This document shows positions 52,598 through 61,609 of a stretch of DNA of 64,000 nucleotides, piece by piece (the first letter of the stretch is position 1; each line of letters opens with the position of its first letter). The notes below the pieces were generated by a model. It saw only the letters and a list, made by a program, of their open reading frames with translations, was not told where the DNA came from and did no database searches. The translations under genes and the position numbers were made by a program. This DNA is from CAVVNN01 sp963838035 (lineage in GTDB: Bacteria; Actinomycetota; Thermoleophilia; Solirubrobacterales; 70-9). The DNA is taken from the NCBI GenBank assembly GCA_963838035.1, contig CAWIPM010000006.1:186001-250000 (forward strand). The letters are read 5' to 3'.

Positions 52598-53154
52598 GGC
52601 GATGGGTCATCGGCGGGGCGGTGGTCGCGGCCGGAGTGACCGCCGGGCTCCTGCTCGGGGTGGTCGGCGACGTCGACCACGTGATCCAGGAGCTGACCCT
52701 GCCCCTGCGCCACGAGGACATCATCCGCCAGCAGGCCGCGGAAAAGAACCTCGACCCGGCGCTGGTCGCCTCGGTGATCTACTCGGAGTCCCGCTTCCAC
52801 GACCAGACCTCACGGGCCGGCGCCCGCGGCCTGATGCAGATAACCCCGGCCACGGCGAGGGACATCGAGCGACTGAGCGGCGGCACAACCTTCAGGCTCA
52901 GGGATCTCTCCGACCCCGAAATCAACATCCGCTACGGGACCTACTACCTGCGGCATCTCCTTGATCTCTACGAAGGCAACGAGATCGCCGCGCTGGCCGC
53001 CTACAACGCCGGACCCGGCAACGCCGACAGGTGGGGCGGGGCGGACATGACCCTCGGCGACATCCCGCTGGCCGAGACCCGGGGCTACGTCGAAGAGGTG
53101 CTCGCCGAGCGCAGGGCCTACCGCGAAAAGTACGCCAAGGAGCTGGGGTACTGA
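52594..53154 (+). CDS. Soluble-type lytic transglycosylase (SLT domain), membrane-anchored
   Basis: A 186-residue protein. N-terminal TM/signal anchor (about 4-24), then an SLT domain: catalytic Glu in ASVIYSESRFHDQTSRAGARG (near 67), GLMQITPATA and ALAAYNAGPGNADRW. Cleaves the MurNAc-GlcNAc bond. Similar to the YjbJ/Slt35-like small transglycosylases of Gram-positives. It lies between coaE and an MFS gene, each joined by 4-bp overlaps. Confidence 0.9.
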   Translation: MRRWVIGGAVVAAGVTAGLLLGVVGDVDHVIQELTLPLRHEDIIRQQAAEKNLDPALVASVIYSESRFHDQTSRAGARGLMQITPATARDIERLSGGTTFRLRDLSDPEINIRYGTYYLRHLLDLYEGNEIAALAAYNAGPGNADRWGGADMTLGDIPLAETRGYVEEVLAERRAYREKYAKELGY

Positions 53155-54524
53155 ACGCCACGGCGCCAAGACCGCGCCTCGCCGCGCTGGCCCTCGCCGT
53201 GGGCCTCGTCCTCGCCGACTCCTCGGTCGTCGTCCTGGCGCTGCCCCAGATCTACCGCGAGCTGGACACGAGCGTCGCCGGTGTCACCTGGGTGCTGGTC
53301 TCGTTCAACCTGGTGATGGCGCTCGCTGCCGTTCCCGCGGCTCACCTCGCCCGCCGCGCCGGCCCCGGCCGGACCGCCGCGGTCGGGTTGGCGATCTTCG
53401 CCGGGGCAGGCCTTGCCTGCGGTCTCTCCGACCACCTCTCAACGCTGATAGCCGCCCGTTGCGTGCAGGCGCTGGGCGGGGCTGCGGCGGTCACCGCAGT
53501 GCTCGAGCTGCTTCCGGCGACGGTCGGCTCGGAGCGGCGGGCAGCCGTGGTCTGGGCGAGCGCCGGAGCGACCGGCGCCGCGCTGGGGCCCGCGGTGGGA
53601 GGCATCCTCACCCAGCTCGTCTCGTGGCAGTCGATCTTCCTGCTCCAGGTGCCGGTCGCGCTCGCCGCCGCCGTGCCGATCCTCGCCGTCGCCCGTCACG
53701 AGGCTTCGACCGCGATCGTCGAGTCGGAGCTGCGCCGCACCGGCCGCCCGCACCTGCTCGCGAATCTGGCGCTTGCGTTGGTCTCGGCCGCGATCGCTGC
53801 GGCGCTCTTCCTCCTCGTCCTGCTCCTGATCGAGGGCTGGGGCCTGAGTCCGATCGGCGCCGCGATCGTGGTCTCGGTGATGCCGCTCTCGGCCCTGGTG
53901 GGAAGCCGGATCGGCCCGCAGGTGGCAAGCGCGCGGGCGCGCGCGGGAGCAGGCGCGATTCTCGTCTCCGGCGGGCTGGCCGGGTTGGCGTTGCTGCCCC
54001 ACGCCGAGGTGGTGCTGACGCTGCCGCCGCAGGTTCTCGTCGGCATCGGGCTTTCGCTGGTGCTCTCGGCGCTGACCGAGACCGCCCTCGGGGGGCGGTC
54101 TCCGCAGGCGATCCATGGTGGCTGGACGATCTCGGCCCGCCACGCCGGTGTCGTGATCGGGCTGTTGGCGCTGACCCCGATCTTCACCGCCGACATCGCC
54201 CAGCAGCGGCACGATGCGATCGACGCCGGCACCGCGGTCATCCTCGACTCCCGGGTCGAACCTCTGCTGAAGCTCGAGCTGGCGCAGCGCATCGAGGGCC
54301 GCCTCGAAGGGGAGCGGGGGAAGGTGCCGACGATCGGCCCCGCCTTCGACCCGCTCCCGGCGGACCCGGCGGATCGCGCAGCGGTGCTCGAGCTTCGCAG
54401 CGAACTCCAGGACCAGCTCGACCGTGGCGCCACCCATGCCTTCAGCCCATCGTTCCTGCTCGGCGCGCTGCTCGGCCTCCTGGCCCTGGTCCCGATCGGG
54501 CTGGCGAGGAGGGTGGAGCTGTGA
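53151..54524 (+). CDS. MFS transporter, DHA2 (EmrB/QacA)-like
   Basis: A 457-residue major-facilitator protein with about 12-14 hydrophobic helices. It begins LADSSVVVLALPQIYRELDTSVAGVTWVLVSFNLVMA..., the DHA2 drug:H+ antiporter start (here with Ser-Ser for the usual T/I-V). A 90-residue soluble loop (DSRVEPLLKLELAQRIEG...) precedes the last helix. No ATG, GTG or TTG fits the domain start; CTG 53151 overlaps the upstream TGA as CTGA and has AGGAG 8 nt before it, so a CTG start is inferred. Substrate unknown. Confidence 0.82.
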   Translation: MNATAPRPRLAALALAVGLVLADSSVVVLALPQIYRELDTSVAGVTWVLVSFNLVMALAAVPAAHLARRAGPGRTAAVGLAIFAGAGLACGLSDHLSTLIAARCVQALGGAAAVTAVLELLPATVGSERRAAVVWASAGATGAALGPAVGGILTQLVSWQSIFLLQVPVALAAAVPILAVARHEASTAIVESELRRTGRPHLLANLALALVSAAIAAALFLLVLLLIEGWGLSPIGAAIVVSVMPLSALVGSRIGPQVASARARAGAGAILVSGGLAGLALLPHAEVVLTLPPQVLVGIGLSLVLSALTETALGGRSPQAIHGGWTISARHAGVVIGLLALTPIFTADIAQQRHDAIDAGTAVILDSRVEPLLKLELAQRIEGRLEGERGKVPTIGPAFDPLPADPADRAAVLELRSELQDQLDRGATHAFSPSFLLGALLGLLALVPIGLARRVEL

Positions 54525-55039
54525 GGGGCAGGCTTTTGGTCGGTACGGCGATCCTCGCCTCGGTGGCGCTGGTGGTCGCCTATCTTGCGGCAGGCGGCTC
54601 CTCCTACACGCCGGCCAAGACCCAGGACCCATGCAAGCCGCGGCCCTGGCGCAACCCACAGGGGTTCCAGGCGATCGCCGAGCAGTTCTCGCTTTCGGCG
54701 CTCGACGGCGCCGCCTGCAAGCTCGGCGTCTCGCGGGAGGCCCTGGCGCAGGCCCTCGCCACGCCGCAGTCGCGCGAACGCTTCACCCGCCGCTACGGGG
54801 TCGGAGACGCGAAGCTCGCCGAGGCGATCCGCTCCGGCCTGATTCGAGCGATCGACGACGCCGAAAACGCCGGCGCCCTCAGCCCGTTTCTCGCCGATCC
54901 GATGCGCGAAGCCGTGCAGGGACTGTCGCTCGAACGGGCGATCGAACTGGTGCAGAACGCGCGCAGCCTGCTCGACAACGTCCAGGGCTTTCTCGGCCCC
55001 GCCGAAGGCCTGCTCGAACAGTTCCTCGGCGGCCGCTAG
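54521..55039 (+). CDS. Membrane-anchored protein of unknown function
   Basis: A 172-residue protein with an N-terminal TM or signal segment (LLVGTAILASVALVVAYLAAGG, about 4-25) and a mainly helical exterior (EALAQALATPQSRERFTRRYGVGDAKLAEAIRSG...). Two cysteines (CKPRPW and AACKLG) could form a disulfide. No family recognised. GTG 54521 overlaps the MFS stop as GTGA with AGGAGGG upstream, so it belongs to the coaE-SLT-MFS run. Confidence 0.7.
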   Translation: MRGRLLVGTAILASVALVVAYLAAGGSSYTPAKTQDPCKPRPWRNPQGFQAIAEQFSLSALDGAACKLGVSREALAQALATPQSRERFTRRYGVGDAKLAEAIRSGLIRAIDDAENAGALSPFLADPMREAVQGLSLERAIELVQNARSLLDNVQGFLGPAEGLLEQFLGGR

Positions 55040-55057
55040 CGGGTCTCTCGGCACCGC

Positions 55058-55063
55058 TATCTT
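55058..55063 (+). promoter_or_regulatory. -10 hexamer TATCTT before uvrB
   Basis: TATCTT is 6 nt before GTG 55070. Leaderless spacing; no LexA-type box was found beside it. Confidence 0.4.
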
Positions 55064-55069
55064 CACCCG

Positions 55070-57067
55070 GTGCCCGAATTCGAGCTCAATCCCGCCTACG
55101 AGCCGACCGCGGACCAGCCCAGGGCGATCGCCGGGCTGGCCGAGGGGCTGGGGGAAGGGGAGAGGTTCCAGACGCTGCTCGGCGCCACCGGCACCGGCAA
55201 GACCTTCACGATGGCGGCGACGATCGCCGCGGTGCAGCGGCCCTCGCTGGTGATCGCCCACAACAAGACCCTCGCCGCGCAGCTCTGCAACGAGTTTCGC
55301 GAGTTCTTCCCCGACAACGCGGTCGAGTACTTCGTCTCCTACTACGACTATTACCAGCCCGAGGCCTACGTCCCCGCTCAGGACCTCTACATCGAGAAGG
55401 ACTCCTCGATCAACGACGAGATCGACCGCCTTCGCCACGCTGCCACGGCGGCGCTGTTCGCGCGCCGCGACACGATCATCGTCGCCTCGGTCTCCTGCAT
55501 CTACGGGATCGGCTCGCCGCAGGTCTACAACGAAAAAATGCAGCTCTTCAAGGTCGGGTCGGAGATCGACCGCGACGAGGTGCTCCGCAAGCTGGTCAAG
55601 ATGCAATACCAGCGCAACGACTCGACGCTGGGGCGCGGCAGCTTCAGGGTCCGCGGCGAGGTGCTGGAGATCATGCCCTCCTACGCCGAGTCGGCGTACC
55701 GGATCTCGTTGTTCGGAGACGAGATCGAGGGGGTCCAGCACTTCGACCCGCTGACCGGCGAGGTGCTCGACGAGATCGACCACGTCTCGGTCTGGCCGGC
55801 CTCCCACTACGTGACCAGGGACGAGACGCTGGAGCGGGCGGTCGAGGAGATACGTGCAGAACTCAACGCTCGCACCGCTGAGCTCGAGGCCGAGGGCAAG
55901 CAGCTCGAGGCGCACCGCCTGCGCCAGCGAACCGCCTACGACATCGAGATGCTCAAGGAGCTGGGGTTCACCTCGGGGATCGAGAACTACTCACGCATCC
56001 TCGACGGCCGCCCAGAGGGCAGCCCGCCACACACCCTGATCGACTACTTCCCAGACGACTTCGTCGTCTTCGTCGACGAGTCCCACCAGACGATCCCGCA
56101 GATCGGCGGGATGTACGAGGGGGACCGCTCGCGCAAGCAGACGCTGGTCGACTACGGCTTCCGGCTGCCCTCGGCGATCGACAACCGGCCGCTCAAGTTC
56201 GACGAGTTCCTCGAGCGGGTGCCGCAGCTGGTCATGGTCTCGGCGACGCCCGGCCCGTTCGAGCGTGCCGAATCGACCCGGGTGGTCGAGCAGATCGTCC
56301 GCCCGACCGGGATCGTCGACCCCGAGATCGAGGTGCGCGAGACGCGCAACCAGATCGACGACCTGATGAACGAGATCAGGGCTTGCGCCGAGCGCGGCGA
56401 CCGGGTGCTGGTGACGACGCTGACCAAGAAGATGGCCGAGGACCTGACCGCCTATCTGCTCGAGTACGGGATCAAGGTCCGCTACCTGCATTCCGAGGTC
56501 GACACCCTGGAGCGGATCCAGATCGTCCGCGACCTGCGGCTCGGGGAGTACGACGTGCTGGTCGGGGTCAACCTGCTGCGCGAGGGGTTGGACCTGCCCG
56601 AGGTCTCGCTGGTCGCGATCCTCGACGCCGACAAGGAGGGCTTCCTGCGCGGCGAGACCAGCCTCGTGCAGACGATCGGGCGCGCCGCCCGCAATGTCAA
56701 CGGGCGGGTGCTGATGTATGCCGACCGGGAGACCGACTCGATGCGCGCCGCGATCGGGGAGACCGACCGGCGCCGGGCGATTCAGGTCGCCTACAACGAG
56801 GAGCACGGGATCACGCCGGAGACGGTCCGCAAGGGGATCTCCGAGATGGCCGAGTTTCTCGCGATGGAGGACCGGGCGCCGCGCAGGCGGCGCCGCAAGC
56901 GCACAGAGGACTTTGCCGGCCCCGAGGAGCTGGAGCGCACCATCGTCGCCCTCGAGGAGGAGATGCTTGCCGCCGCCGACGATCTCCGCTTCGAGGAGGC
57001 AGGCCGCATCCGCGACGAGCTGAAGGAGCTGCGCCGCGACCTCGACGGGATGACCGCGGGCGCTTAG
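55070..57067 (+). CDS. uvrB: Excinuclease ABC subunit B
   Basis: A 665-residue UvrB, the damage-verifying helicase-like subunit of nucleotide excision repair. Walker A is LLGATGTGKTFT; the beta-hairpin is YYDYYQPEAYVP; VSATPGPFE, LREGLDLPEVSLVAILDADKEGFLR-type (in part) and QTIGRAARN follow. The C-terminal UVR domain (LEEEMLAAADDLRFEEAGRIRDELKELR) that contacts UvrC/UvrA is present. It lies 0.55 kb upstream of uvrA with a SnoaL-like gene on the other strand between. Confidence 0.96.
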   Translation: MPEFELNPAYEPTADQPRAIAGLAEGLGEGERFQTLLGATGTGKTFTMAATIAAVQRPSLVIAHNKTLAAQLCNEFREFFPDNAVEYFVSYYDYYQPEAYVPAQDLYIEKDSSINDEIDRLRHAATAALFARRDTIIVASVSCIYGIGSPQVYNEKMQLFKVGSEIDRDEVLRKLVKMQYQRNDSTLGRGSFRVRGEVLEIMPSYAESAYRISLFGDEIEGVQHFDPLTGEVLDEIDHVSVWPASHYVTRDETLERAVEEIRAELNARTAELEAEGKQLEAHRLRQRTAYDIEMLKELGFTSGIENYSRILDGRPEGSPPHTLIDYFPDDFVVFVDESHQTIPQIGGMYEGDRSRKQTLVDYGFRLPSAIDNRPLKFDEFLERVPQLVMVSATPGPFERAESTRVVEQIVRPTGIVDPEIEVRETRNQIDDLMNEIRACAERGDRVLVTTLTKKMAEDLTAYLLEYGIKVRYLHSEVDTLERIQIVRDLRLGEYDVLVGVNLLREGLDLPEVSLVAILDADKEGFLRGETSLVQTIGRAARNVNGRVLMYADRETDSMRAAIGETDRRRAIQVAYNEEHGITPETVRKGISEMAEFLAMEDRAPRRRRRKRTEDFAGPEELERTIVALEEEMLAAADDLRFEEAGRIRDELKELRRDLDGMTAGA

Positions 57068-57441
57068 GCCAGCAGCTTCGCCGCCTTGGCGCTGTCGGTG
57101 AAGAACTCACCGCGCACGGTCTTGCCGCCCTCGAACTTCAGCAGGTGGACAAAGGGCGCCTCGAAGCTGCCCTTGTCGTTGCCGGCTCGCTGGGTGCCCC
57201 GGACGACCACGTAGTCCCCGGCGTCTATGAACTCCTCGGGATCGACGCTGAACGAGGTCCAGTAGTTGGGGATCTGGGCGAAGTTGGCCATGATCGCGTC
57301 GCGACCTTCGACCACTCCTCCGAGCGGCAGCTCGTCCGAGGTGACCCAGACGGCGTTCTCGGCGAAGTCCTCTCGCAGGGCTGCCAGGTCACCGCGCCCG
57401 AAGGCGTCGTAGGCGGTCTGGGCGGCGTCGACGTTCGACAT
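57064..57441 (-). CDS. SnoaL-like / NTF2-fold protein
   Basis: A 125-residue protein of the SnoaL-like polyketide-cyclase or ketosteroid-isomerase-related fold: AAQTAYDAFGRGDLAALREDFAENAVW, GGVVEGRDAIMANF and DYVVVRGTQRAGNDKG...FVHLLKFEGGKTVRGEFFTDS. Function unknown. ATG 57441 has GAGGAGGAGAG just before it; the open frame upstream to 57765 is uvrA shadow. Its stop overlaps the uvrB stop by 4 bp. Confidence 0.82.
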   Translation of the reverse strand: MSNVDAAQTAYDAFGRGDLAALREDFAENAVWVTSDELPLGGVVEGRDAIMANFAQIPNYWTSFSVDPEEFIDAGDYVVVRGTQRAGNDKGSFEAPFVHLLKFEGGKTVRGEFFTDSAKAAKLLA

Positions 57442-57478
57442 CTCTCCTCCTCTGTGGAACTGGCCCTGCCTCTCGTCC

Positions 57479-57484
57479 AAGCTA
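57479..57484 (-). promoter_or_regulatory. -10 hexamer TAGCTT for the SnoaL-like gene
   Basis: Minus-strand TAGCTT about 37 nt before ATG 57441, giving a leader of some 30 nt that carries a good Shine-Dalgarno. Confidence 0.3.
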
Positions 57485-57588
57485 GCGTCGCGCCGCTCTC
57501 GGCGCAAGTCCCACCGCCGGCGGGTTGCGGGTCGGCCGAGCATTTGCGAGATCACCAATCTCCTCACCCGCGGCGAGTTCGCGCCCTG

Positions 57589-57602
57589 GGAACAACCGTT
57601 CG
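57589..57602 (+). promoter_or_regulatory. LexA-type SOS box upstream of uvrA
   Basis: GGAACAACCGTTCG matches the Gram-positive/actinobacterial LexA (DinR) consensus CGAAC-N4-GTTCG at 9 of 10 defined positions. It ends 6 nt before the TAGACT -10 element, so a bound repressor would block the promoter. Confidence 0.6.
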
Positions 57603-57608
57603 CCCCCG

Positions 57609-57614
57609 TAGACT
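57609..57614 (+). promoter_or_regulatory. -10 hexamer TAGACT before uvrA
   Basis: TAGACT, 11 nt before GTG 57626, with GGAGGG between. Confidence 0.5.
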
Positions 57615-58387
57615 CGGAGGGAGCTGTGGCAGCCTCAGACCGCATCGTCATCTCCGGCGCCCGGGAGCACAACCTCAAGGGCGTCGACGTCGAGCTGCCG
57701 CGGGACGCCCTGATCGTCATCACCGGCCTCTCGGGCTCGGGCAAGTCGAGCCTCGCCTTCGACACGATCTACGCCGAGGGACAGCGTCGCTACGTCGAGT
57801 CGCTCTCCGCCTATGCACGGCAATTCCTCGGCCTGATGGAGAAGCCCGACGTCGACTCGATCGAGGGGCTGTCGCCGGCGATCTCGATCGACCAGAAGAC
57901 GACCTCTCGCAACCCGCGCTCGACGGTTGGCACCGTGACCGAGATCTACGACTACCTGCGGCTGCTCTGGGCGCGCATCGGCACCCCCCACTGCCCCACC
58001 TGCGGGGAGCCGATATCCGGCCAATCTCAGGAGCAGATCATCGATCGGCTGATGACCATCGAGGAGGGGACGAAATTCATGGTGATGGCGCCGGTCGTGC
58101 GCGGCCGCAAAGGCGAGTACGGGAAGCTGTTCGAGCAGTTCCGCCTCGAGGGCTACTCGCGGGTGATGGTCGACGGCGAGCTGCGCCGTCTCGACGAGGA
58201 GATCGTCCTCGACAAGAAGTTCAAACACGACGTCTCGGTGGTCGTCGACCGGCTGCTGATGAAGCCCGACCTGCGGCGCCGTCTCTCGGAGTCGGTCGAG
58301 GCCGCCGCCGGGCTGGCGCGGTGGCTTGGTCGAAGTCGAGTTCGTGAGTGACAACGCCAAGGATGGCCCCGGTAGCGACCGAGCGTC

Positions 58388-58439
58388 ACGATCTGGCTCT
58401 TCGGGAGGGAGCGGTGGGTCGAGAGGCCGACGATCTGGC
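58388..58439 (+). repeat. Direct repeat within the UvrA insert
   Basis: ACGATCTGGC occurs at 58388-58397 and again at 58430-58439, 42 bp (14 codons) apart, inside the Ser/Gly/Arg-rich insert. This is the mark of an in-frame duplication. Confidence 0.5.
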
Positions 58440-58484
58440 GACAAACCCGGCAATGGCGGACGCGAAGCGGAGCACATTGCCGGT

Positions 58485-58514
58485 GGCAATTTGCTCTTCT
58501 CAGAGCAATTTGCC
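58485..58514 (+). other. Hairpin at the 3' edge of the UvrA insert
   Basis: GGCAATTTGCTCT and AGAGCAATTTGCC pair at 12 of 13 positions around a TCTC loop. It is AT-rich for this genome and uses rare codons, although it encodes the conserved LLFSEQFAC. Confidence 0.45.
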
Positions 58515-60633
58515 TGTCTGAGCTGCGGCACCTCGATCCCCGAGCTGGAGCCGCGGATCTTCTCCTTCAACTCGCCACACGGCGCCTGCGAGCGCTGCCA
58601 TGGGCTCGGCTTCCAGCGGGTGATCGACCCCGAGCTGGTCGTCCCCGACCCGACCCTCTCGCTCGCCGAGGGCGCGCTGCAGCCGTGGAATCGCGGTGTC
58701 ACCGCATACTGGCGGCGGCTGATCGCCGCCGTCGCCGAGGAGTACGGCGTCGACATCGAGAAGCCCTGGTCGAAGCTGAAGAAGTCCGAGCGCGAGACCT
58801 TCCTCTACGGCACCGGTGACGACCGCCATCAGGTCACCTACACCAACCGCTTCGGCCGCCGGCGCTCCTACAAGGTCCGCTTCGAGGGGATCGTCAACCA
58901 GCTGCAGCGCCGCTACGAGGAGACCGACTCCGAGGCCAACCGCGAGCGGATCGAGGGCTACATGGCGGAGCAGCCCTGCCCCGACTGCGAGGGCGCGCGG
59001 CTGCGACCGGAGAGCCTCGCGGTCAAGGTCGGCGGGATCAGCATCGCCGAATACAGCGAGATGTCGGCTCGCGGGGCGGGGGAGTGGATCGCCTCGCTCG
59101 AGATGACCGAGACCGAGCGGGCGATCGCCCGCCTGATCGTTCGCGAGATCTCCGAGCGCCTCGCCTTCCTCGAGAACGTCGGCATCGGATACCTGTCGCT
59201 GTCGCGCTCGGCGCGGTCGCTGTCCGGCGGCGAGGCGCAGCGGATCAGGCTGGCTACGCAGATCGGCTCCAGCCTGGTCGGTGTCATGTACGTGCTCGAC
59301 GAGCCCTCGATCGGGCTGCACCAGCGTGACAACGAGAAGCTGATCGGGACGCTGGACCGCCTCCGCGATCTCGGCAACACGGTGATCGTGGTCGAGCACG
59401 ACGAGGGGACGATGATGGCGGCCGACCATCTGGTCGACCTCGGCCCGGGCGCCGGCGAGCATGGGGGCCACGTGATCGCCGAGGGCACGCCGGAGGAGAT
59501 CTCCAGGGACCCGGCTTCGCTCACCGGCCAGTACCTCTCGGGCAAGCGCAGGATCGAGGTCCCCGCCCAGCGGCGCGAGCCTCGCGGGGAGCTGATCGTG
59601 CGCGGCGCCCGCCAGCACAACCTGAAGGGAGATCGACGTCGCCTTCCCGCTCGGCGTCTTCTGCTGCGTCACCGGCGTCTCGGGCTCCGGCAAGTCGACG
59701 CTCGTCAACGAGACCCTGCACCACGCGGTCGCCAATCGCCTGCACCAGGCGAAGCTGCGGCCGGGTGCCCACGACGGCGTCGACGGCCTCGGCCAGATCG
59801 ACAAGATCATCAACATCGACCAGTCGCCGATCGGCCGCACCCCACGCTCCAACCCCGCCACCTACACCGGCGTCTTCGACCACATTCGCCAGCTCTTCGC
59901 GCAGACCCAGGAGGCGCGTGCGCGCGGCTACAAGCCGGGCCGCTTCAGCTTCAACGTCAAGGGCGGGCGCTGCGAGGTCTGCCGCGGCGACGGCCAGATC
60001 AAGATCGAGATGCACTTCCTCCCCGATGTCTACGTCCCCTGCGAGCAGTGCCACGGACGCCGCTACAACCGCGAGACGCTCGAGGTCCGCTTCAAGGGCA
60101 AGAGCATCTCCGACGTGCTCGAGATGTCGGTCGAGGAGGCGGTCGGGTTCTTCGAGAACGTGCCGAAGATCGCCCGCCGCCTGCGCACTCTGCACGACGT
60201 CGGCCTCGACTACATCCGCCTCGGCCAGCCGGCGACGACGCTCTCCGGTGGCGAGGCACAGCGGGTGAAGCTGGCCACCGAGTTGTCGAAAGTCGCCACC
60301 GGCGACACCCTCTACATCCTCGACGAGCCGACCACCGGCCTGCACTTCGCCGACGTCCAGCGGCTGCTCGACGTGCTCGGCCGCCTCGTCGACGCCGGCA
60401 ACACGGTCGTCGTGATCGAGCACAACCTCGACGTGATCAAGACCGCTGACCGCCTCATCGACCTCGGCCCCGACGGTGGCGACGAGGGCGGTGAGGTCGT
60501 TGCCACCGGAACGCCCGAGGAGGTCGCCGGGGTCGCCGCCTCCTACACCGGCAGCTTCCTCGCAGGCCTGGTACAGCCCGTCAAGCCCAAACGCGCAGCG
60601 CGCAAGCGCCGCGAGCCGGTAGCGGCTTAGCCG

Positions 60634-61605
60634 TTACCTGGCAAATAGCAGGGAAGCGCCGATCGCGCCACCGAGGTCGCCCAGCGAGGCGACTCGGACG
60701 GCCGGAGGGCGCTCGTCGACGAACAGGTGCTTGCCCATCTCCTTTGTCAACGGCTCCATGTAGCGATCGCCGAAGCGCACGCCGAGGCCGCCGCCGACGA
60801 TCACCGCTTCTGGGTCGAGAAGGTTGACGGCCGAGGCGATGCCCGTGCCCAGAGCCTCGATCGCGCGGTCGATCAGCTCTTCGGCGAGGTGGTCGCCGTG
60901 GTCCAGGGCCCGCTCCCAGATGCCGCTGGTCAGCCGGTCGCGGTCGTGCTTGCGCATCAACTTGAAGAGGTCGGTCTTGACGCCCTCTTCGTGCTGGCGC
61001 CGTGCCTCGGCCTCCATCGCCGCGCGCCCGGCGTAAGCCTCCATGCAGCCCTTGCGACCACAGGGGCACTTGGCCCCACCGCGCTTCACCACCATATGGC
61101 CGATCTCCCCGGCTGCCCCGCGCCCGAGCCAGGGCCTGCTGTCGAGCATCAGGCCGCCACCGACCCCGGTGCCCCAAAAGACCCCGATCAGGCTGTGGAA
61201 CTCCCTTCCCGCGCCGAGGTGGAACTCCGCCTCGGTGGCGACCTGGACGTCGTTGCCGACCAGCACCGCGGAGCCGAGATCCTTCTTCAGCACTTCGGCA
61301 AGCGGGAAGCTGCCGTCCCAGCCGGGCAGGTTGCGAGCGCCGGAGACGACCCCGGCCCTCTCGTCCACGCTGCCGGGCGAGCCGACGCCGATGCCCTCGA
61401 GCGCGCCGGGCTCAACCCCGGCTTCTCCGGCTGCCTCGCGCAGCGCGGCGGCCATCTCGCTCGCCACGTCCTGGGGCCCGCCCCTGGTCGGCGTCGGCCG
61501 CCGCGACTCGCCGAGGACACTTCCGCCGGCGTCGACGATCGCCGTCTGGATCTTCGTCCCGCCGAGGTCGATGCCGCCCCGCAGCGTCGGCGCCTGCGCG
61601 CTCAC
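60634..61605 (-). CDS. ROK-family sugar kinase (glucokinase-like)
   Basis: A 323-residue ROK kinase. ATP loop GGIDLGGTKIQTAIVD; VGNDVQVATEAE and GTGVGGGLMLD; zinc motif GAKCPCGRKGCMEAYAG with its C-x-C-G-x4-C spacing; GEIGHMVV. ROK members with this motif phosphorylate glucose or related sugars; polyphosphate- versus ATP-dependence cannot be read. GTG start at 61605. Convergent with uvrA (3 bp between stops) and 4 bp downstream of the next minus-strand gene. Confidence 0.9.
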   Translation of the reverse strand: MSAQAPTLRGGIDLGGTKIQTAIVDAGGSVLGESRRPTPTRGGPQDVASEMAAALREAAGEAGVEPGALEGIGVGSPGSVDERAGVVSGARNLPGWDGSFPLAEVLKKDLGSAVLVGNDVQVATEAEFHLGAGREFHSLIGVFWGTGVGGGLMLDSRPWLGRGAAGEIGHMVVKRGGAKCPCGRKGCMEAYAGRAAMEAEARRQHEEGVKTDLFKLMRKHDRDRLTSGIWERALDHGDHLAEELIDRAIEALGTGIASAVNLLDPEAVIVGGGLGVRFGDRYMEPLTKEMGKHLFVDERPPAVRVASLGDLGGAIGASLLFAR

Positions 61606-61609
61606 GCCC

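Larger units (their letters stand above)
57626..60630 (+). pseudogene. uvrA: Excinuclease ABC subunit A, with two 1-nt insertions
   Basis: UvrA, the ABC-type damage sensor, readable in three consecutive frames. Frame A (57626 to about 58318) holds ITGLSGSGKSSLAFDTIYAEGQRRYVE. Frame B (about 58320-59627) holds the ACLSCG zinc finger, EQPCPDCEG, LSGGEAQRIRLATQIGS and VEHDEGTM. Frame C (about 59629-60630) holds VTGVSGSGKST, CEVCRGDGQIKIEMHFLPDVY-type (in part), TLSGGEAQRVKLATEL and VIEHNLDVIK. Dropping C58319 and one G of 59627-59629 gives about 1000 residues. Frame B begins with an unusual 35-40-residue Ser/Gly/Arg insert. Errors in the assembly are more likely than true loss. GTG 57626 start. 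Confidence 0.88.

Noticed and set aside
55020..55070. A LexA box ahead of uvrB
   Set aside because: CGAACAGTTC near 55016-55025 has only one base between half-sites, not four, and lies in the coding end of the previous gene.
57511..57520. CCGCCGGCGG palindrome as an operator between the SnoaL-like gene and uvrA
   Set aside because: Short GC palindromes are frequent in this composition and it has no partner copy.
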